A stretch of 12,459 nucleotides of DNA from JAKOQB01 sp036824465 (lineage in GTDB: Bacteria; Pseudomonadota; Gammaproteobacteria; Burkholderiales; Burkholderiaceae_F): positions 1 to 12,459 of the forward strand of contig DAITAC010000113.1 in NCBI GenBank assembly GCA_036824465.1, written 5' to 3'. This document shows positions 5,993-12,459 of the stretch, piece by piece (the stretch's first letter is position 1; each line of letters begins with the position of its first letter). A model generated the notes under the pieces. It was given only the letters and a program-made list of their open reading frames with translations. It did not search any database and had not been told where the DNA came from. A program made the position numbers and the translations under genes.

Positions 5993-8005
5993 ATGTTCGC
6001 GCGCATCGTCATCGATCTCACGATCGACCAGCCGCTTGACTACGCTATCGCGCCCGGGTCGCCCGAGCCCGAGCCAGGCAGGCTCTGCGTCGTCCCGATC
6101 GGTCGCCGACAATGCGTAGGGCTTTGTGTCGAGGCGACACCGCTCACGAATGTCGCGCCGGATCGGATCCGGCCGTTGTCCCGAGTCATCAGCGAAGTCG
6201 AGCGCCTGAGCGCCGGCTGGCTTGAGTTGACCCGGTTCGCTGCGGACTACTACCAGCACGCGTGGGGGGAGGTGGCAGTGCCGGCGCTGCCGCCGTTGCT
6301 TCGCACGCCTCCTGGTCCCAGGTTCTCGTCGGTGCTCGCCCGTCTTCGAGGCGTTCGCCTCAAATCTGATGCCACGGCTGCAGCAGATCGACTCGAGCTG
6401 AACGCGGAACAGCGCTCGTCAGTCTCGGCGATCACCACCCAATCGGGATTTGCATCCTTCGTGCTGTATGGCGTCACCGGCAGCGGTAAGACCCTGGTCT
6501 ACCTGGAGACCATTGCGCGGATACTCGAGCGCGATCCGGAGTCGCAGTGCCTGCTCCTGGTGCCGGAGATCAACCTGACGCCTCAGCTTCTTGCACAGGT
6601 GATCGCGCGGTTTCCGGAAGTGTCGGTGGTCAGTATGCACAGTGGGATGGGCGATCGGGAGCGGTCTGCCGCCTGGCTTGCCGCGCATGAAGGACGGGCC
6701 CGCATCGTCGTCGGTACTCGCCTGGCCGTTTTCGCCTCCTTGCCACGACTGGGGCTGATCGTGATCGACGAGGAGCATGACACCTCGTACAAGGCCGGCG
6801 ATGGTGTGCGCTTTTCGGCGCGCGACCTGGCCGTCAAACGCGGCCAGACCGAGGGGATCGCGGTTGTGCTGGGTTCGGCAACACCATCGCTGGAGACGTG
6901 GGCCCATGCGCAGGCGGGTCGATACCAGCTGCTGCGCTTGTCCCAACGGGTCGAGGCGCGCGCTCAGCCAGTGATCGAGTTGATCGACATCGGCCGTTCT
7001 CAACCGGTCAGCGGCATCTCCACAGAACTTGAGCAGGCACTGCAAGACACGGTGGCGCAAGCCGAGCAGGCGCTTGTCTTCATCAATCGTCGTGGCTATG
7101 CGCCGGTGCTTGCCTGTGCCGCGTGCGGATGGCTGTCAAGCTGCGGTCGCTGCTCGGTCTTCGCGGCATTTCACAAGATCGATTCGACATTGCGCTGTCA
7201 TCACTGCGGGTGGCAGGCAAAGGCACCACGCGCCTGCCCCACGTGCGGCAATCAGGATCTCGATGCCGTGGGTCAGGGCACACAGCGCGTCGAGGAAGGA
7301 CTGCATCGCCTGCTGCCGAGCGCGCGCGTCGCACGCATCGATCGGGACACCACGCGCCGCCGCGGCGCGGCCGAGTCCGCCTTCGACGCCGTGCACTCGG
7401 GTGCGACCGACATCCTGGTCGGCACGCAGATGATCGCCAAGGGACACGACTTCCAGCGCATCGCAGTGGTGGGCGTTCTCAACGCGGATGCGCAGCTCCT
7501 GTCCCACGATTTCCGCGCACCGGAGCGATTGTTTGCCACGCTGACGCAAGTGGCGGGGCGCGCGGGCCGTGCCGGCAGGGCGAGCCGAGTCCTGGTCCAG
7601 ACTCGGTATCCACGCCATCCTTTGCTAGGGGCTTTCGCGCGACTGGACTACGAGGGATTTGCACGGATGCAACTGGAAGAACGGCGCGCCGCCAGCATGC
7701 CGCCATATGTCTCGCAGGCGCTGCTGACGGCCGAAAGCCGCCAACTTGACCAGGCGTTGAAATTCCTCGCGGACGCACGCTCAGCCAGAGAGGGGCGCAA
7801 CGCAGGAGTGAAGATCTACGACCCGGTGCCGATGCCCGTCGCCAGAGTGGGCGGCTTGTATCGGGCGCAGTTGCTCATCGAAGCGGTGCAGCGCGGCAGG
7901 CTTCAGGCGTTCCTTCGAGCCTGGCTGGCCGAGGTTCGCACTTGCGCGAAGCAGAGCAAACCACGCGTGCGCTGGCGCATCGAGGTGGATCCGCAGGAGA
8001 TCTGA
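5993..8005 (+). CDS. priA: Primosomal protein N', replication restart helicase PriA
   Basis: A 670-residue superfamily 2 DNA helicase that recognises stalled forks and reloads the DnaB helicase; somewhat shorter than E. coli PriA (732). Order of domains: N-terminal DNA 3'-end binding region (1-105), Walker A GVTGSGKT (160-167), DEEH box (259-262), GSATPSLE (294-301), a zinc region with all eight cysteines (375, 378, 384, 387, 402, 405, 415, 418) inserted in the second helicase lobe, GTQMIAKGHDF (477-487), the VAGRAGRAGR helicase motif VI, then the C-terminal domain. All catalytic and metal-binding residues are intact. The ATG used gives the usual family N-terminus (MFARIVIDL); the ribosome site is poor. 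The DnaA-box-like cluster immediately upstream hints at replication-linked control. Confidence 0.97.
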   Translation: MFARIVIDLTIDQPLDYAIAPGSPEPEPGRLCVVPIGRRQCVGLCVEATPLTNVAPDRIRPLSRVISEVERLSAGWLELTRFAADYYQHAWGEVAVPALPPLLRTPPGPRFSSVLARLRGVRLKSDATAAADRLELNAEQRSSVSAITTQSGFASFVLYGVTGSGKTLVYLETIARILERDPESQCLLLVPEINLTPQLLAQVIARFPEVSVVSMHSGMGDRERSAAWLAAHEGRARIVVGTRLAVFASLPRLGLIVIDEEHDTSYKAGDGVRFSARDLAVKRGQTEGIAVVLGSATPSLETWAHAQAGRYQLLRLSQRVEARAQPVIELIDIGRSQPVSGISTELEQALQDTVAQAEQALVFINRRGYAPVLACAACGWLSSCGRCSVFAAFHKIDSTLRCHHCGWQAKAPRACPTCGNQDLDAVGQGTQRVEEGLHRLLPSARVARIDRDTTRRRGAAESAFDAVHSGATDILVGTQMIAKGHDFQRIAVVGVLNADAQLLSHDFRAPERLFATLTQVAGRAGRAGRASRVLVQTRYPRHPLLGAFARLDYEGFARMQLEERRAASMPPYVSQALLTAESRQLDQALKFLADARSAREGRNAGVKIYDPVPMPVARVGGLYRAQLLIEAVQRGRLQAFLRAWLAEVRTCAKQSKPRVRWRIEVDPQEI

Positions 8006-8150
8006 TGCCGACCGGCAAGGAACCGAGCGGAATAAAGCCGCGGCAGGCGACGTTCTCACGGTCATGGCAGCGCAAAATAGGTCTGCTGGAATCAATCTAC
8101 GTAGCGCTGCTGGCTGCCAATTGATGTGGCCAGGGCAGATGGTTTAGATC

Positions 8151-8708
8151 ATGTCTTCATCCTTCACGCCCACGGACCTGGAGGTGCATATTCCGCGATT
8201 GCGGCGGTATGCGCGCGCGTTGACCGGGAATCGCGACGCTGCCGAAGATCTGACGCAGGACACGCTCGAACGGGCCTGGACGAAGCGAGCGCTGTGGCAC
8301 GTGGGTGCTGGCGACCCGGCCGGAAGCCTCCGCGCCTGGCTCTTCGCGGTGATGCATAACGTTTTCGTGAATACGGTCCGGCGGATGAAGACAACAGAGT
8401 CGCTTGACGTTGCCGGCGACTCCGCCGCAGAAATGGTGGCAACCAATGCCAGCGCAGAAACAGGCGCTGTTGTACATGACATTCAGCAAGCACTGCGGCG
8501 GTTACCAGACGATCAACGCGAGGTCATTCTCCTGGTGGGACTGGAGCAGCTGTCGTACGCCGAGGCCGGGTTCGCGCTTGAAGTACCGATCGGAACCGTC
8601 ATGTCACGGCTTTCCAGAGGGCGTGAACGACTTCGCCAGTTACTTGATGAAAACGGAGCGCAGGGATCGATCGCCAACGGGCCATCGACTCTGCGTCGGG
8701 TGAAGTGA
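8151..8708 (+). CDS. ECF-type RNA polymerase sigma-70 factor
   Basis: A 185-residue extracytoplasmic-function sigma factor, cytoplasmic, directing RNA polymerase to a small regulon. Region 2 spans about 15-80 (AAEDLTQDTLERAW for core binding and -10 recognition, RAWLFAVMHNVF, then Arg-rich NTVRR). A variable linker follows at 81-108, then region 4 at about 111-165 with LPDDQREVILL and the helix-turn-helix SYAEAGFALEVPIGTVMSRLSRGRERL that reads the -35 box. Its stop overlaps the start of a membrane protein by one base (TGATG), the usual coupling of an ECF factor with its anti-sigma. It is not preceded closely by priA (145 bases), so it probably has its own promoter. GGAACC at 8019-8024 resembles an ECF -35 box, but no matching -10 was found. 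The signal it answers is not visible. Confidence 0.93.
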   Translation: MSSSFTPTDLEVHIPRLRRYARALTGNRDAAEDLTQDTLERAWTKRALWHVGAGDPAGSLRAWLFAVMHNVFVNTVRRMKTTESLDVAGDSAAEMVATNASAETGAVVHDIQQALRRLPDDQREVILLVGLEQLSYAEAGFALEVPIGTVMSRLSRGRERLRQLLDENGAQGSIANGPSTLRRVK

Positions 8709-9468
8709 TGAAAACGGCGATTGAAGAAAACGACATTCACGCGTTTGTCGACGGTGCGATACCGGCGCAGGAGCGTGAACGCTTTGAGGCGCTGCTGCGC
8801 GACGACGCCGCTGCCAGCGAGCGTGTGCGGGCGTATGTCGCGCAGAACGATGCGCTGCATGCTGCGTTTGATGGCGTGCTGACGGAGCCGCACACGCTGC
8901 GACTGCCCGATGCGCGCATGAGCATTTGGCAACGCTGGCACGGTGGTCCCCTGCGACTCGCCGCTGCGCTGGCCCTCGGCGTTGCGATTGGATTCATCGC
9001 GCGCGACCAGTTCGCGACGCGGCAGATGCCGCGCGCGTCACTGGCGCAGCAGGCTGCGCTCGCGCATGTTGCCTATGTGCCCGAAGTTCGACATCCGGTC
9101 GAGGTCGCGGCGCAGGAGGAGCAACACCTGGTCGCCTGGCTTTCCAAGCGATTGGCCGCGCCATTGCGTGCGCCGCGGCTCGACGCCTCGGGCTATCGGC
9201 TTCTCGGGGGCCGCCTGTTGCCCGCCACGGGCGGCCTGGGCGATGCGCCGGTGGCACTGCTGATGTATGAGAGCGCGAAGGGTAAACGCCTTTCGCTGCT
9301 GGTGCGGCGCGAAGCGGCGAACAAGGACACCGCGTTTCGCTTTGCGCAGGAAGGCGATACGCGCGTGTTCTACTGGATCGACGGCCCCTTTGGATATGCG
9401 CTCGCGGGTGATATCGAGCGCGACGAACTCTCGCGACTTTCGCGCGTCGTCTATCAGCAGCTGAATCC
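8708..9468 (+). CDS. Transmembrane anti-sigma factor (3' end lost in the assembly gap)
   Basis: At least 253 residues; the frame runs into the N gap after YQQLNP. Residues 1-60 form the cytoplasmic sigma-binding part: IHAFVDGAIPAQERERFEALL, a pattern common in anti-sigma N-termini. It has no cysteines, so it is not a zinc-type (ZAS) factor. A single membrane helix lies at about 82-98 (RLAAALALGVAIGFIAR), followed by a periplasmic domain from about 100. The ATG at 8708 shares its A with the stop of the sigma gene, so translation is coupled and the two are made in step; a GTG at 8705 is a less likely start. It is expected to hold the sigma factor inactive at the membrane until a periplasmic signal arrives. 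Related proteins end not far after this point, so little is probably missing. Confidence 0.85.
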
Positions 9469-9568
9469 NNNNNNNNNNNNNNNNNNNNNNNNNNNNNNNN
9501 NNNNNNNNNNNNNNNNNNNNNNNNNNNNNNNNNNNNNNNNNNNNNNNNNNNNNNNNNNNNNNNNNNNN
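9469..9568. other. Assembly gap, 100 N
   Basis: Exactly 100 N, the usual placeholder for a scaffold gap of unknown length. It removes the 3' ends of two convergent genes, the anti-sigma factor (plus) and the multi-haem cytochrome (minus), and any terminator between them. True distance and content here are unknown. Confidence 0.98.
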
Positions 9569-10530
9569 CCGAGCTTGACCCGGGGCGCCCAGGCCGCCTG
9601 GTCGCCGAGCTTCGGTGCGCCCGCAACGCCCGTCGCATGGCAGGCAGTGCACGCCTGCTTGAAGAGTTTTTCTCCCGCAGCGCTGTCCGCTTTGCCCGGG
9701 CTTGGTGTGGCCGATGCAGCGACTGCGACCGCGCTCGCTGCGGCTGCGCCCGCCGCGGCGACGCCACCGGGCTTGGTGTGCGACTTGAACATGTACTCGA
9801 CCGCGCGTCTCATTTCGGCATCGCTGATCTCTGCCATGCCGCCGCGGGCCGGCATGCCCTTGTGCCCGTGAATTGACGACTCCGTCAGGGCCGCCAAGCC
9901 CTTGGCCACGCGTGGCTTCCAGTCGTCCCAGTTGCCGATCTTCGGTGCGCCGCCCTTGCCTTCGGCATGGCACCCGCTGCAGACGGCTTGCACCACTTCC
10001 TCACCGGCGCGCTCGGCGTGCTTCGCCCCTGCCGCGGCCGGTGCGTCCGGCTCCTTGAATTTCGCGCCGGCCTGATTGCCGAGATACGCCACCGCGCGCG
10101 CAACCTCGATCGGGTCGAGATCGGCGTTGCCGCCTTTTGCCGGCATGCCTTTGAAGCCTTCGACGGCATGCTTGACCAGCGTGTCGTAGCCCTGCTTCAG
10201 ACGCGGCGCCCAAGGCCCGACGTCGCCGGTTTTCGGTGCGCCGGCCACACCGGCTGCATGGCAGGCTGCGCAAGCAAGCTTGTAGACCGCCTCGCCGGTC
10301 TGCAGCGCTCTCGCGCCGCCAGCCTCGGCCAGCACCACCGATCCGACCGGCTTGAGCCGATCGGCAACCGCCTCTGGCGTCATCGACGACGATCCAGCGC
10401 CGCTGGTCTTGTCACCCACGACATACTTCACCAGCAGGACGATGATCAGCACCGGGACAACAAACGACAGAACGATCACCGTAATCAGTTGTCGCGGTGT
10501 CTTGATAGGTGAGCTGTGCTGATCGGACAT
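9569..10530 (-). CDS. Membrane-anchored multi-haem cytochrome c, cytochrome c5-type domains (3' partial)
   Basis: Some 320 residues are present before the gap. An uncleaved membrane helix (about 15-37) anchors it in the inner membrane, facing the periplasm. Three cytochrome c domains follow: CAACH (87-91) with Met129 in GFKGMPAKGG, CSGCH (184-188) with Met226 in GHKGMPARGG, and CTACH (294-298), whose Met ligand is lost in the gap. Each has the c5-like run GxAGAPKxGD or GKGGAPKIGN followed by WxPR. Ala/Pro-rich linkers (160-172, 253-283) join the domains. Domains 1 and 3 are more alike than either is to 2, suggesting an internal duplication. The start has GGAG on the minus strand 8 bases upstream. 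Likely role: electron transfer to a terminal oxidase or other respiratory partner; which one cannot be told. Confidence 0.9.
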
Positions 10531-10614
10531 GAACTTGACTCCGGCAGCAAGTGGCGCCCGGGCATCGCACGGGGCTACGCGCGCTGCGCGTCAGACGGTG
10601 TGGACGGAGCGCGA

Positions 10615-10620
10615 ATTATA
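10615..10620 (-). promoter_or_regulatory. Perfect -10 hexamer upstream of the multi-haem cytochrome
   Basis: Read on the minus strand this is TATAAT, an exact sigma-70 -10 box, 85 bases before the cytochrome start. It is conspicuous in such GC-rich DNA. No good -35 box lies 16-18 bases further up, so this would be a weak or activated promoter. Confidence 0.4.
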
Positions 10621-10677
10621 TCCGTGCGACGTGGCGCGGCCACGCCGTGCAACGCTGCGGAGCCAATACAAACCGCG

Positions 10678-10707
10678 TTGGACGCTGCTGCACAAAGCGC
10701 GTAACCT
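10678..10707 (+). promoter_or_regulatory. Possible promoter of tRNA-Arg
   Basis: TTGGAC (10678-10683) and TAACCT (10702-10707), 18 bases apart, are partial matches to sigma-70 boxes and end 12 bases before the tRNA. The GC-rich stretch between (CGGCGCCCTGC) would fit a stringently controlled stable-RNA promoter. The -10 match is poor, so this is tentative. Confidence 0.3.
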
Positions 10708-10719
10708 TCGGCGCCCTGC

Positions 10720-10795
10720 GCGCCTGTAGCTCAGTGGATAGAGTACTGGCCTCCGAAGCCAGGGGTCGTGGGTTCGAGTCCCGCCAGGCGCGCCA
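10720..10795 (+). tRNA. tRNA-Arg, anticodon CCG
   Basis: The full cloverleaf can be drawn by eye. The acceptor stem GCGCCTG (10720-10726) pairs perfectly with CAGGCGC (10785-10791), followed by G and an encoded CCA. A D-arm follows with GCTC. The anticodon stem CTGGC/GCCAG encloses the loop CTCCGAA, giving anticodon CCG, which reads the arginine codon CGG. The T-arm is GTGGG-TTCGAGT-CCCGC. The gene stands alone; a minus-strand pilin gene ends 8 bases past the CCA. Confidence 0.96.
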
Positions 10796-10803
10796 GTTCG
10801 CAC

Positions 10804-11334
10804 TTAGCCGCAGATGGTTGCCTTGACGACCCGCATGCGCAGCGACGCAAAGCACAGGGACCGCACATGGCCGCCCTGCGCCAGCGTCAGCCGGCCCAGC
10901 ACAAGCCCGTGGCTCCCCGGGCGTGCGAGCCGGCCGGTGCTTTCATACGACAGTACGGTTCCCGGGTACGTGATGCCGAAGTTCGGTGTGATCGTCATGC
11001 CGGGCGCAAGCGGTGTGAAGTCACGAATCGCCTGCTCGCCGGCGTCCAGCACGCCATTGTTGTTCGCGTCAGCGAATACCTGCCAGCCTTCGGCCCAGTT
11101 GCCACCCTTGGCCGCGACCGCGACGCGACTGCCGCGGGCGAGTGCCTCGCTGCGTGCCAGGTTCAACGTGGTGACGAGTTCATTGGTGGTGGGCGCCAGG
11201 TGCCGGCTGCGGAGCATGTTGTCGAGTGACGGCACCGCCGCGGACGTCAGAACCCCTGCCACCGCAAGACCCATCACAAGTTCGACCATCGTCACTCCGG
11301 TTTGCCCTTTGCGGCATTTGCTGAACGTCTGCAT
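10804..11334 (-). CDS. GspH/FimT family minor pilin (pseudopilin)
   Basis: A 176-residue type IV pilin-like protein. The start at 11334 has a strong GAGGAGA ribosome site 6 bases upstream; the frame stays open further up but without supporting features. A short basic leader ends at Gly13, the prepilin peptidase cut, followed by VTMVELVMGLAVAGVL, with the key Glu18 at mature position 5 and Val instead of the usual Phe at position 1. The globular part shows the FimT/GspH pattern NLARSEALARG (58-68) and GWQVFADANNNGVLDAGE (83-100), whose residues 89-100 match an EF-hand-like calcium loop. Two cysteines near the end (161, 175) may form a disulfide. It would act in a type IV pilus tip or a type II secretion pseudopilus. 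It stands apart from, and divergent to, the pilin cluster on the plus strand. Confidence 0.9.
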   Translation of the reverse strand: MQTFSKCRKGQTGVTMVELVMGLAVAGVLTSAAVPSLDNMLRSRHLAPTTNELVTTLNLARSEALARGSRVAVAAKGGNWAEGWQVFADANNNGVLDAGEQAIRDFTPLAPGMTITPNFGITYPGTVLSYESTGRLARPGSHGLVLGRLTLAQGGHVRSLCFASLRMRVVKATICG

Positions 11335-11604
11335 CGGCTGTCTCCTCGCTTGTTTATCCCGACTCGGACAGCCCGGATGCTCGACCCCGCTGCGGCGTTT
11401 GTCTGCCGAAAATTCTGCATACCGTTTGTCGAATATCCGACGGCCGGATTCCCGCCTTTCAGTGCGATTTCCGGCGGCCTGCGCTGGGGTGGGCAAACGC
11501 GTTCCCGCCTGTCGGGGGGTGGCGGCCGACCGGCTAGGGTTGCTACGGCCCGCTGGCGTGGACCGACAGAATCCCCTACGAGCCAGTAAAGGGCGGGAAA
11601 GTCT
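11335..11604. other. Divergent intergenic region between two pilin genes
   Basis: These 270 bases should hold promoters for both pilin genes. An imperfect inverted repeat lies at about 11430-11450 (ATCCG, spacer, CGGAT, flanked by GAAT and ATTC). I found no clear sigma-70 pair and no sigma-54 -24/-12 pair on either strand, and no convincing small gene. Confidence 0.4.
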
Positions 11605-12270
11605 TTGGACAAAGCGGTAACCATCGAATCGAGATTGCACCGGCGCGTATCGGGCAGGGCGCAACCGGTGCGCGGCGTCACGCTAATCGAATTGATGATC
11701 GTGGTCGCCATTTCGGCGATCCTGCTTGGACTGGCGGTGCCTTACATGCAGGAGTTCTACGTCAGCAATCGTCTTGGATCGAGCGCCAATGACTTCATGG
11801 CTGGGCTGAGCTCTGCCCGCAATGAAGCGATGCGGCGGGGCGTTCCCGTGACTTTGAGAAGCACGGCCGGCGCTCAGAACTGGAGCAATGGCTGGACCTT
11901 ATGCATTGACTCCAATGCGACCACGCCTGCCGGGACGTGCGCGTCCGGCGCGACGAACACGCTGCGACAAGGCAACCCGCTTTCGGCGCCGCTGACGCTT
12001 TATTCGAACGGCACGTTCTCAGGCGCGGTGACGTTCGACACCAACGGTCGTGTCGTCAATACCGCTGCCAACACCTCAACCGCCTATCCGGGAATCTTCG
12101 TCGTTTGTCACGGAGGCGCCTTCGTGCAGAGCGGGCGCTCAAGGTCGCGCGCGTTTCTCGTCAATGCGGTTGGTCGCATTCGTGCCGGTCTTGACGCCAA
12201 TGGCAACGGCATACCGGAAGGCGATGGCGCGACCGACATCGGCGGCACTTGCACCGCGCCGACACCCTAG
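11605..12270 (+). CDS. GspH/FimT family minor pilin with GRxR motif
   Basis: A 221-residue pilin-like protein. The first possible start after an in-frame stop (11587) is a TTG at 11605, with GGGAAAG nearby; TTG 11635 or GTG 11668 are alternatives. The basic leader ends at Gly24, followed by VTLIELMIVVAISAILLGLAVP, with Glu29 at mature position 5. Then come SSARNEAMRRG (69-79) and GWTLC (96-100), typical of FimT. Near the C-terminus is GRIR (190-193), matching the GRxR motif reported for DNA binding by Legionella FimT. Cysteines at 100, 112, 168 and 215 suggest disulfides. DANGNG (197-202) is a weak calcium-loop-like stretch. A pilV gene starts 37 bases later, so this is the first gene of a minor pilin operon for pilus assembly, and possibly DNA uptake. 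Confidence 0.9.
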   Translation: MDKAVTIESRLHRRVSGRAQPVRGVTLIELMIVVAISAILLGLAVPYMQEFYVSNRLGSSANDFMAGLSSARNEAMRRGVPVTLRSTAGAQNWSNGWTLCIDSNATTPAGTCASGATNTLRQGNPLSAPLTLYSNGTFSGAVTFDTNGRVVNTAANTSTAYPGIFVVCHGGAFVQSGRSRSRAFLVNAVGRIRAGLDANGNGIPEGDGATDIGGTCTAPTP

Positions 12271-12307
12271 AGCATTGCAGGGACAGCATCAAAGACTCGG
12301 ACGACTG

Positions 12308-12459
12308 ATGAGACAGGCAAACTCAACCGAATACAGCGCACGCGCCGCCCAGCGCGGCGTCAGCCTGATCGAGGTGCTGGTGGCCGTCGTCATCCTCACG
12401 ATCGGACTGCTCGGGCTCGCAGGTCTGCAGGCCGGCGGCATGCGTGTCAGCCAGGGCGC
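12308..12459 (+). CDS. pilV: Type IV pilus modification protein PilV (3' partial)
   Basis: The first 50 codons are in the window and the frame is open to the edge. A short leader ends QRG, followed by VSLIEVLVAVVILTIGLLG and then LAGLQAGGMRVSQG. Glu sits at mature position 5, and the run LTIGLLGLAGLQ is the hallmark of PilV. PilV is a minor pilin that helps prime pilus assembly with FimT/FimU, PilW, PilX and PilE, usually encoded in that order. The 37-base gap after the FimT gene and the same strand suggest one operon continuing past the window. The ribosome site is weak. Confidence 0.87.
   Translation, partial: MRQANSTEYSARAAQRGVSLIEVLVAVVILTIGLLGLAGLQAGGMRVSQG

Noticed and set aside
8019..8060. 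GGAACC resembling an ECF -35 box before the sigma gene
   Set aside because: No suitable -10 element lies 16-18 bases downstream; a single hexamer is not enough to call a promoter.
11335..11664. N-terminal extension of the minus-strand pilin up to 11664
   Set aside because: The upstream part overlaps the plus-strand pilin gene, and the strong GAGGAGA site and prepilin leader place the start at 11334.
1..12459. CRISPR arrays, insertion sequences, phage or defence genes
   Set aside because: No regularly spaced repeats, transposase or integrase motifs, or defence-type domains were seen on either strand.

Overview
The window is GC-rich, with dense coding, encoded CCA on its tRNA, a hemE-priA neighbourhood and FimT/PilV minor pilins. 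Together these suggest a betaproteobacterium, probably Burkholderiales or a close relative; I cannot name a genus. A run of exactly 100 N (9469-9568) shows that this is a scaffolded draft assembly.

Region 1 (1-4042) looks like a quinoprotein module. It holds the 3' part of a PQQ-dependent sorbosone/glucose dehydrogenase-type beta-propeller, a small periplasmic cytochrome c 4 bases later, and a TonB-dependent receptor 7 bases after that. The receptor's plug resembles the YncD/PqqU family, the TonB-dependent receptors that take up PQQ. After about 100 bases with two hairpins comes a predicted lipoprotein with a TonB-type C-terminal domain. My reading is a self-contained set: import of the PQQ cofactor, the enzyme that uses it, and the cytochrome that takes its electrons.

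Region 2 (4043-8005) holds a 56-residue exported Lys/Ala-rich protein with its own strong terminator, then the housekeeping genes hemE (haem synthesis) and priA (replication restart). The 333-base hemE-priA gap encodes nothing convincing. It carries one perfect and three one-mismatch DnaA boxes, notable because the Caulobacter origin also lies beside hemE.

Region 3 (8006-10530) holds an ECF sigma factor translationally coupled to a membrane anti-sigma factor, then the assembly gap, then a convergent membrane-anchored cytochrome with at least three haem c domains of the cytochrome c5 type. The gap cuts off the 3' ends of both the anti-sigma and cytochrome genes.

Region 4 (10531-12459) holds tRNA-Arg(CCG), a minus-strand FimT/GspH minor pilin ending 8 bases from the tRNA, and a divergent plus-strand cluster that begins with a second FimT/GspH pilin and runs into pilV at the window edge. 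This is the start of a type IV pilus minor-pilin operon (pilus assembly, twitching and possibly DNA uptake).
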